Part shown: positions 41,901-53,206 of the stretch, piece after piece
Layout of the letters: every line of letters starts with the position of its first letter
How positions within the stretch are numbered: position 1 is the stretch's first letter
DNA from: Sipunculus nudus
Lineage: Eukaryota > Annelida > Sipuncula > Golfingiida > Sipunculidae
DNA length: 64,000 nucleotides
Reading direction: 5' to 3'
NCBI GenBank assembly: GCA_026874595.1
Contig: CM049306.1
Span: forward strand, 10,933,019 to 10,997,018
Position numbers and translations under genes: made by a program
Notes under the pieces: generated by a model
What the model was told of the DNA's origin: nothing
The model's input: the letters and a program-made list of their open reading frames with translations, nothing else
The model's database searches: none

Positions 41901-44219
41901 AACCAGAGTCCCATGCTAGGTCTCAAGTTCCTGATGCTACCGTGGATATAAATAAAGGCTGCGATCTCTGGTGTAAGGTCACTAATTATACCTGATGGTC
42001 TGATCATCAAACCAAATTTCTAATTGCTGTCTCCGTAACGAACCATGTTGCTGATCATTTTTGTTGTTTGAAAATTAATTAATATTTACAGCTCAATAAC
42101 ACGCTCGGCAGAAAGCACAAAGTATTGATTGAAGTTAATAGCTCGTTGCACACCAGACAAACATACAGTTTGTGTCAGAACATCTGTTTTAAAGGTTAAC
42201 AGCCTGGCCTGTAGGTGGCGCTTCCAGATAAAAGCGGGTGAAGTTAAGCGCACGATGATGAGTTATTTTGAAGCCTTTTGTATTTCTGGTTTTACTTGCA
42301 CGAGTACTGAAATAATTCTGTTGCGACTGTCATAATGTGGGTATTTATGGCAAATATGTGACTGATCAGTTGAAACTCCACAGATTGCGATATTTGTGGC
42401 CATATTCGCCACTTAATTCTAGCACTTTCACTGTCGAAATCTAAGATTCACGTTCAAGCGTCCAACTTCATTCGTGTTCACACACTCATCAGAATTCGCT
42501 GATGTATTAAAACTACTGATAATAATTATGATCAGTGTGCATTTTTTATTATTTTTTTTAGTTAACTGGACCGAAACAAAGATAAGATAATGACCTGTAA
42601 AAATTGCTTTAATTAAGGAGAGGCAATATTATGCATGTTTTAATTGTCATCACATGCAGTGATACATCATTACGAACACGGCTGGGTTTAATAGTGGAAT
42701 GTCTTTCTTGGGAGAATATTATCTCCATAGTGTGACATCTGGAATTTGTGAGAGGAGCTCCGAGGAAAGTCAATTAGACGGAGGTGGCGCGTGGAAAACA
42801 CTTTGCCGCTATCACAGGTGTGAGAGCGGGCAGGATGAGACCGAGAGAGACATGGGCAGCAGAAAAGTGTGAACTGGCGGGGCGGGCAAACGGCTTGGTG
42901 AGGCCACCATTGACATGAAGGACTGTGCCTGACGCCATTTGGACACCTCGTCTCCGAGTTGGGCGGGGGGATCGCTTCTCGTGGCATAGGACAGACACAA
43001 TATCTTAGACCACGCGTGAACAACGTGGAGCAAACTCGCGCCATATAATCAGGCAATATTCGGATCCTTCTTTACAAACGAACTGTTTTTCTCTAATCTC
43101 CATGTATCAGCACCTAAATGAACTTTAGAATTTATGCCTGTTTATATCTGTCGTATGATCCAATAGCTAGGATCTAAGTCTGTGGAATTACACGTATTTG
43201 AATCTTCAAATGGAAACTCTGATCGCATTTAAAATAAACTAGTAATTGTCCAGATGACCAAATCCCCCGCCAAATGAGAATGTGTGATATGTAGCTGATA
43301 TTATAGCATGAGAAATTTGACAAAATTACTAAATGTCAAATTCTAAAAAAATTACAAATTTAACCAAGAAAACATAAATCCCCAATCAGGTGAGGAGACT
43401 GCAAAAACACACTTCATGACATACCTTTGTTAATTAGGGCTGGACTCAATGTCCCTTTTGAGATATTGCATCACATATGAAATGTAAACGTCAAATTGAA
43501 AAAAAAAATAACCAGAACTTAATAAGATCAGGAGACCCATAAGAATCACTCGTCTTGTTAATTAGAAGTACCGGTAGCTATGGGTAGGTTTTTAACATAT
43601 CGCGACACGTATGAAATATGTATCATTAATAATTTTAAAATTCATTAAAAATATTTATAAAAAAATTAAGTGTAACCAAAATCTAATCAGGTAAGGAGAC
43701 CCCTAGGATAGGCCTGTCATTAAACATAGAAGTATAGGTAAAAGTAACTTAAGATAAGAATCACATGAGAATTATTTTAGAACTGAAAGAAATCATTAAA
43801 GATATATATAAACAATCAAATGTAACCAAAACGTGATAAGGTGAGGAGACCCATTTATGCACTCTTGATGAGGAGTCGACTCAAATAACGGTTTTTTTTT
43901 AGAAATTCCTTATCATTTGACATGTTTGATTTAAAATATTTAAAAAAACCATTAAAAATAAATAAAATAATTAAATGAAGTCAAAATAATAAATACACCT
44001 GCCGTTAAAAAAAGCAGTGCATCTGAGTAAAACTTTTTTTTAGATAAATCGACGCATAGAAATTGTTTACGGACTGGCAGACGGTAAGACGGACTTACAG
44101 GCGGAAGGAGCTGATCACTAGATCACCCGCTCATTCGAGGCGGGGGATAATTGGTTCTTGCTAATTTCGCCCCTGCATTGAGTTTACAAAACATAACGAA
44201 GGATGCAAGAAAATATCGG

Positions 44220-44293
<74 letters not shown>

Positions 44294-47200
44294 GTGTGAT
44301 TTTTAATTCCAGAAATACCAAAGCTTTTAAACATAAAAAAATGAAACACCACAGTGTAGGTCTATCTGATTGCTTTGCTCAAGCCAACTGTTCCATGTTG
44401 AAATACATTCACCGGCTTGGCCAAATTTGGTTTATAGTATACAGGGTATAATAGCAATTTCCGCAAACACAAGGTCAAATAAATCTCTACGGCTCAATAA
44501 ATCCTAGCGGACAAAAAATATGGTTTGCCAAAGGGGGGTTACAAATGTATTGCGCCCGACAAGAGAGCCCCAAAAGGCAGGAAATCATGTGACCAGACAC
44601 ACATATCAATTAGGATGCCGAACAACATTGCCAGCAGGCGACCGGGTCAGCCTTGAACCTAGCAACAACAACCCAGACCGCCTAATCAACACACCTTGGC
44701 TGTCCCTGTTAATTATCTGTAGCTGATTCGTGACCGTATAGTTAATTAAATTGTAACTCCCTCCCTTGGAGATCAACCGATGGCTGTTGTTGGTATATTA
44801 CGGATTTTCTCCGCGGCTCATACTCTCCTGATTAAATACTAGTATCCTATATGATACTGTGTTGTTGATTCTTATAATGATTGGGCAAAAACAACTGTTG
44901 TTAATAGTTCAGTACTGACAAAACGTTTACTCATTTATTTCTGTAATTTTGATATTTGATTTATATAATTACTTGGAAATGGACCTTACCAAAACATGTA
45001 AACGGTGCCTGTCTTATGAACCTGTATTCCACAATGGACAAGGTTGGCAATGGTCGTACGAAGAGTTCTTCAAACCCATAGGTTTACACCTCATTGGATA
45101 GAGTCCTTAATTGTCAATTATATCGCAAAGCAACATTTCATAACCTCTACAAATTATACGAAGATCATGACCGATACGTATATCATCATCTTCATTAACA
45201 ACACCATCATGTTCTGATTAAACATGATGAATTCAAACAAAATGTACTTATATATTGTTTATCCCTATACTACCTCATTTATTTTCTGCCTCACTTCTGA
45301 CGTGTTTCGTTTGTTTAACTAACAGCGGGACTGTCCGGCGGGCGAGTTGAGTCGGCACAAGTTCATGGATATCTACCAAGCATTGTTCCCAGACGGCAAG
45401 GCGGGTCCCTTCTATGAGCACGTGTTTAGGACGTTTGATGAAGATGGCAGCGGAAAAATCGACTTCAAAGAATTCCTACAGGTTGGTATAAGCCAACACA
45501 CTGATAAAACCAGGCTGGTAATTTGGCCTGGTTGCAACACAGTTGGTTCATCGCCCTGTAAAGAAAAATACTTTGAATAGTAAAATTTTTGGGTGATCAA
45601 AATGAAAGATCAAATTAACCAATGATGTTAGACCGAGCGTATGAAATCATTTTAGCACGTTCCATGCATTAAACTATGTAAACTATTGGTCGAAGTATTT
45701 TTAAGGATGTTGATGGGCATTACCATGAGACATTTTTTTAAAGCTTTTTTTTTAATTTTTGCTAAGGCATAATGTTTTTTTTTACACGTGGGAATTTGTC
45801 AAGAAGGTTGACCTTAGTCTCAATATTTTCCCCCCAAGTGCCAACGTGACACCCCAGCTTTAATTGCTAACTAATAGTCACGTTCTTGGGTATTATTACT
45901 GTAAAGCCTGTGTAACAAGTAACGTATTTTGGACTGCTGATTTTATATCACTGCATACAGGCTAATGGCTGAATGATAATAATCTCTCAACACTTGCAAC
46001 AGAACACTTACTCAAATAGAGCTTCGTATATTCAACTCCCACCCGTGTATTTGTACCTTTAAGTGATTGCTGGCCACTTGGCCTTTACGCAGCGAAATGA
46101 TGCATGTCGGGTAAAGCGCTTGAAAAATGTTCGTTTCAGAAACAAGCCAACCTGCCCCAGACATATTTGATAAATCTGGTCTTTTTATCTGATCTTGTGG
46201 GACCAGAGGACTCGCATCAAAGCAAAAGAGGACAATAGAGATTTCTAATCGATCATTTTATCTGATTAATCCCGTGCACTATTTTATAAAAATTCACAGG
46301 CTCAAAGAGGCCCACAGAGCCGAACCTAATGCAGTTTGATGGTGACGCTTCTCAGAGAAGTGCTAAGACGGGGTCAGAAAATGTTTACTGATAGTGCGGG
46401 TTAACTAATCTGAGAGAAGGTCTGAACTTAAAGAAGTTTGATGGACAACCTTCACAGTTTATGGGACAGGGGGTTGTATGAAAGTAATTGCTCATAGCAT
46501 GGCTTGATTAAAGAAAATTTTGATAAAAGGAACTTTGGTTTGATAGGAAAGCTTCGACGAAAGGATGAAGATTTAATACGGAAAACGTTTCTCTCTCTCA
46601 CTAGCCTGTTGATGACACCGCCTATTGAATGGGTATTAAGATAACCTGGACAAGAATGGTATTAGTTTGACCGTCTGCATGTCATACCATTTTTTATAAG
46701 ACCAGAAATCCTGAAGAAGTCCTGACGTTTAGTTAAGACTTGTAGTCAAATCTTTGAACTCGAGAATTCGCAATTTTGCCTCCGAGGCCTTGGCACTGAT
46801 CAATGCTTTAATCCAGTTAATCCACGTAGAAAACAGTTGGTCGGCCACTAACTCCTGTCATGAGGTGATAATATACTTGCTTCAAACAGGTTAACCACAG
46901 TTATCAAACAATCGAGCATCAGCTAAATCCTGAAGTGAAAAGATGGGGTTGAGTTGTCTGAGAAGCATCAGTCCTTGCAGCCTCATTAGAGCGGGTGTTC
47001 AGTATCTCCGGCAAGACTATGTCAAGAGAACATATATGTATCATGTAACATATTTGTATCATGTTTAAACATGTTATTGTAAATATTTTTGGGGGTTAAA
47101 CAAAGTGTGTTCATGCATACCTTAGCGACGTAGGTCTAAAAACTGAAAGTACTCGTTAAAGTACTCATGAGTACATTTTGATTACCAAATTTCTGCTCGA

Positions 47201-50200
47201 GTACTGTTAAAGTACTCAGTATGCGTACTTGAGTACTTCCAGAGTACTCAGGCTAAACTCTTGAACCAAATACTTGTAGCTCTGAATTCCACCGCCTGAG
47301 CACTAGGTTACGTCCATAAAAGGTGACTGATAGTTGTGGGTTAATTATTCTGAGAGATCGTGAGTCATGATGAGGTGACCACTTCGTCTGTATTCTGGAC
47401 CGCGCCGAGGAACCTGTCCACGGCTGAACAACCGCTGATTGTCCGTGAGGGTCGCAAAGCAGGCCTTCAGGGCAGAGTCGGACCCACAACGACAACCATG
47501 AAGTCGCTCACCAATCGTAATTCACCGACTGCGCCCGCCAGTTTATTGAGGGCAGAACGACTGCAAATGACCGTGCAGAATGTAAAATCCCATCAGGCGG
47601 TTTAGGAGTTCTGTAATTTACGCCTGCGGCTAGCCGGATCCGCAGGGATCTCAGTCCAATAACAGACCGGGCTCCTTGTCCGCAGCCCGGTCAATCGATC
47701 TACTTTTTTGTAGCTTAACGGTAACTGATAAAATTTCTGGATTTGTGAAAAATTTACCACAGCCCATACAAATATGAATTCCCAAACAGTTTATAATCGC
47801 ATAACGACCATTGTCATACCTAAATATATGTTCATCCTAAAAAGCCACCCACCACAGGTCGTAATCCTAAGCACTGAAAAGCGAAAACCCCTATGAATTT
47901 AACAAGAATGTGAAGAAAGCGACCGATTGTATTAGATTATTTAATTTTGCAAACAAGTTCCGTCATCCATGGCATACATTCAGTGTTCAGTGCTAAAAAA
48001 GGTATTAAGACCATTCTATTAAAAAATCTATATGCATTACTACACACATTTTGATCTTTTTGGTATATGTTATGATAAAGACACAGAGGACATTCCCAGC
48101 AGATTCACTGCGACTTGAAATATCAGTTATCTAGAAATCTATGCCACATTTCCCTGCTTGTAAACACAAACAGTTTTTGATATGTGTTCCTAGACTTCAT
48201 TGATTTCTACATACATCCCATTACGACACGTGACAAATCCTACCACGACCGGACAATTTGGTCAAATTCCCCTATTCTCTGAGAGTTCATATACATTCCA
48301 TAGAGCGAGTCGCATGCGACTGAAAATCGTTTCGTTTACAGTCAGTTCAAGACCGTGTCACACCGGATGCGTTCGAACGAATATTATATCCTAAAGAAAT
48401 TTGATGTTCAAACTCTTTATTTGATATTTGTGCATACATATCTTATCCGATCGATTATATACGAACGTATAAAAGAAGAAAATGATCTATTTTTTGTCGT
48501 TCGCATCAGACAAGAATGGTTTCTTTTCACCTCCAACACAGAAGAGCGAGAACATAGATGACCATTGGTACTTTAAAAAAATTAAGGAAAATCCTCCATT
48601 TTTAATTAAAAACCTATTGTTACACATCAAGACTGTCAAATATCAAAACCTTCCCTACATGGTATATAAAATTCTATTACATTGAATCAACTATGAAAGA
48701 AATGACAATTCCATGACCACTGTTTGCGAAAAAAAATATGATGACAATAAATGGGATTATTATTATTTCAATCACATTTTATTTTTATTGATTTTTATTA
48801 CTTTTTAACTGGTTACAGTAATGTTCCCATTTAAGCTAAAATCAGCCTTTTTGCCTAATAATATAGATATGCTGCAAATAAATAATATAGTTTCACACTT
48901 GAGGTTTCCAATGGCCGCACGATCACTTTATTATTCACAGTTGGGTACAAAACATGTATATTTTTAAATACCAGAAGAGCATCGCAAATACGCTTCATTC
49001 TCTGAAAGGGTGAATAAAAACAACACAAGAGTTTTGTTCATTTTCCTTGGTACCTGTTGACCCGGATAAGCGCTATAAGCACCAAACTGCAATGTTACCA
49101 AGGACCACCACCTCCCCCAAAGAAAATAAACAAAAATTGATACGCGATATAGATTGAACAATTCATAAGTAGCCTAAATCAGCATGATTATTTTATTTAA
49201 AAGTATTATATGAAACACAAATGGCTCGGCCGTTGCTGTTCCCATGTTTTAAATTATATATGCATACTTAAAAACGTATTCAAATCCAAATGAACTGTTG
49301 ATTCAAAATTATATTTAATTATTATTTTTTTTTAAACCCTGAACGGTATGTGCTTTAGTTATATCAGCTGTCGAACAATTATCGATAACAGGATATCGAA
49401 ACGGTACCTGGTTCCAGCGAGTTGTGAAAATGTGTAAGCTGTTAACCTAGATATAGCCTGTAACCTCAGAATTTTTAGTCAAAGCCACGGAAATATTCCT
49501 GTCATATTCGTTCGCACGCATCCGGTGCGAATTTGTCGCTTGGAAAACTCGCATCGAGTAAAATATCCATGACCAGGGGAACAATTAATGTCAATGAGAA
49601 TATTAGTAACACTGAATGCCAATTTGGTCTCAAATTGAATTGTACAGTCTTTGATTCAAAAATCTTTTTTATGGCAATATAATTAAACAAACAATGGAAT
49701 GGTGCCAGATGTAATAAATACTGTCGGAATGTTCATACTTTCTATCATCATGAATATTCATGTGACCTACAGACACATTTATACGGACAGACTCGTTGCT
49801 GAAGTGACAGACGTCTCGTTTTCTCATATTGTTTCGGCTTTTCCCAGTCTCTTCACGTTGACACCAGCTGTCAGGCAATTAGCGCCCCCTTGTGGTGACA
49901 TGCCTAGACCTGTAACCATCATTATATCCACATGAACCGTATATAGCACCAGACAGACATATTGGATAATTAATTGATAGTGCATGTACCGCATCCATGA
50001 AACCACTTAAAGCCTTGTTCTCTCTACGTACAGTGTCTATATCTGTTGTTAACAGATTCACCGACAAACGGAAAACATTTGTCAGTATATAGAGGAGAAA
50101 TTTGTCATATTTGATACCTTTGTGTAAAATGGATTTTCATGGGGGTAATAAGTGAGTGAGCGACCTTAGCCTCTAAATTAAACGTTTCAGCATTGCAGAA

Positions 50201-53137
50201 TATTTACATATTAAGGGGAAAAAAAGACAAAAATAGTTCAAACATTGTGACACTGATAAATTATCCGTTTTGTATTCCTTCAGCGCGGGACATAATAATA
50301 AAGGGAGCCACACACTTCAAACCCCTTTTCATGTATAATGTTAGATTGTGAATCTCGGATGCTCTCTAACTGACACCCAAATAAACGTATTTAAAAAAAA
50401 TGTTATTTCAAATAACAAAAAATTGTGAGGTATTAATATCAAATACTACTACAGACTTTCACATACTATAGGCATTTATTAGAATTAATTTAGTTGTTGT
50501 AGAATAAAGGGATTTCTTATATTATTAAAAATAAGATCATAATTACTTTAAAAAAAGGGGTCGTTTTGATATTTAATACCTTATTATGTGTCTGTCTTTC
50601 GCCAGTTTATAGCCTCCATGTCCGTCCCAGTCAGTATTGAATATGAAACGTCACTGTGATATGGAGGTCCATCGTCGTCTTTGTCCGAGAATCTCTCTTC
50701 TTGCGATTGAAGAAAAAAATCATTACAGCGGACATGCATCCCTAGTTATATATGTAATGAGCAGTACAGGTCGGCGATATTGGTCTATTTGTTCAAAAAT
50801 ATACGATAGAGATGTACCTATCTATGGGCATTGTTCCCACAGGATTTCCTACTATAAAACTATGATTTATTAATATTTTATTGTCTTCCTTGCTCACCTA
50901 GTTGAAATATTTTGGGTCTCATCTTTCCAACGAAAAAGGGAAACCCGAGGCTTTAAGCCGCAGCTGGATACCTCTGCTTTGGCAGCAAAGGTTGCATTAC
51001 TCCATGTATTACATGGATGCACAATTATTCCTCTTTTGAGTAACTTGGATGACACGTCCTTGTCTGTATGGCTTTAAAAACTGTTTGCCATTCAGTCGTT
51101 TATTTATAGATTTCATTCATATTAGAGAATGGTTTCTAACTAAATATAGACTGAGTTACCTGTTAGTTCGTCTGTCCGTTTTGCAACCCGACACAGAAAG
51201 TCTCAATAATTGCCTAATTTGAATTGGTTTCGTATTAATTGAATGATCCATCTTGCACGTAACTTGAAAGGGATGTATTCAGTTTTCAGCTCTTAAATCT
51301 TAGTCACGATATTTAATTTTTTTTTAAATATAAACATCCCATGGTATTGATACCATAATGGGTATCGGACCTTGCACTGCTAATGGAACGCTAGGGTTTT
51401 GGGTTATAACAAATATTATCTCATTTCTTTCCAATTCGATAAAATGATTTTACTCTGGATTGGCTTATTTTTTCTTTCTCTGTCTTTTAGTTATTAAAAG
51501 AAATAGTACTACCAAGTCACGATAGAAATTAAATACCTTTCACGATTTAAACCCGTAAGCTTATAACATACACTAATGCTGCTCTAAACTTGTTTCCAGT
51601 TTAGAGCGGTTTTATAGTCTGTTTGAATGAAAAGCCTTTCGAAGAGCATACCGATTAAAGTTAGACACTGGCAAATGTGAAACTTAGATCTCGTTGATAA
51701 ATAAAACACTTTCCGAGCATAAGGTCGTTTCAAAAGCTAACACTTGTTTAGTTAAACATCCTTCGCCCAATTATATTTAACAGTCTCCTAATGTAACAGT
51801 CTATTAATGATAAATAAGCTTCGGGTATACTGATTAAATTAGACGTCTGCTATAAAAAAAAACAATTTAAATTCATGCTAAAGTTAAATTCAAGCTACGG
51901 TCCTTGCAGTTTAAATCATTTTAAATACAGAACCCTAGCCATGGTAATAAGAAATAAAACAACTATTTTTTTCATTATTTTTTTTATAGCTCACAAAAGG
52001 TTGCGGCAGAGGCCGCGGTGATCTGGCATGGAAGAAGAAATTACAAATTACAGGTTCCTGGCCTTGGCGGGAGCACAACCTTACAGCCAGCTGCGATAAA
52101 ATCGAACAGATAATCAACTGTAACATTCACAAGTTAAAATAGCCGTTGTATCCCGACTTTCTATAAACTTTGGCGCACATGTGGACCACAGCAACGTCTG
52201 CTAATATCAGTTAGTGGTGTCTGAGGGGTAGAAGTCCTACTTAAGATGGGCTGCCATCTTCCTTTGAAAGGAAACTTATTAGTAAAAAGCGGCGAGCCAT
52301 GATATGAAATGTCCACTGTAAAATTACATGGTTTGGGGTTTATTGTTTTTACTTCTCCAGTGGATTAATACGCCTACACCAGCTATCGCTTCATCGGGTT
52401 CCATTGTACTCAGACATAATGGAAATGAAGTCTATGTGTTTCTTAAGATTAATGCAAGTTTTTTTCCCCGTTTTTTTTCCATCTTTAATGTCCATCTGTA
52501 CCTAATGAAAGGACATATATAGGGAAAACCAGAGTATTATATAATCTTCGACCAATATCAATGATTTATTTAATAAGATTAATTTGTAGTACATGTGTAT
52601 ATATACACTATATATCATTTCGAGGCTTCCTGCAAAATTCCAATTTTCAGGTCTTCCACATCCTTTACACAATATTTTAGCAAACATTATAAATTAACCT
52701 GGAACATTTTCACGTTTTGTGTATTGTGGTTGTGATAGATATATTTCTCATATAATTTATCATTTCAGGCAATTAGTATCACTACTGCCGGAAAACCCGA
52801 GGAGAAATTAGAGTTGGCCTTCCGTCTTTACGACATCGACCGTAACGGTACTATTGAGGAACATGAGATGGTAGAGATTATCAAGGTAACCCTGTCAAAA
52901 ACCAGCAATTTTTATATTTATAATCGTACGCAAAAGAATTCTACTGTGTTTCTTCTTGGATCATGATTGAAGTAATCAATCCAACCTCCCATGCCAAGCG
53001 CTCTCGGGGTTGTGCACAACTAATTCGCGTGGATCGAGAAATCCGAGAATAGGGGGGTGGGGGGGGGGGGTTGGCGTTTGACGGACATTATGAAACTGAA
53101 GTTCTTTAAATGGTGCATTTAATTATTTAGTGGGAAA

Positions 53138-53206
<69 letters not shown>

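Larger units (their letters stand above)
45482..52768 (+). other. NCS intron 2 (7,287 bp)
   Basis: No additional exon recognised. Holds a cluster of gtactc/gagtac motifs at 47148-47250, a GC-richer patch at 47360-47700 with an 81-codon frame of unknown nature, and an inverted repeat pair at 48361-48385 and 49504-49527. A related phrase (ctgatagtgcgggttaactaatctgagaga) occurs at about 46391 and, diverged, at 47329. Confidence 0.55.

Noticed and set aside
42688-43056. 122-codon Cys/Pro-rich frame on the - strand
   Set aside because: All three - strand frames are open at once in a stop-poor GC-rich patch; no zinc-finger spacing or other motif is consistent.
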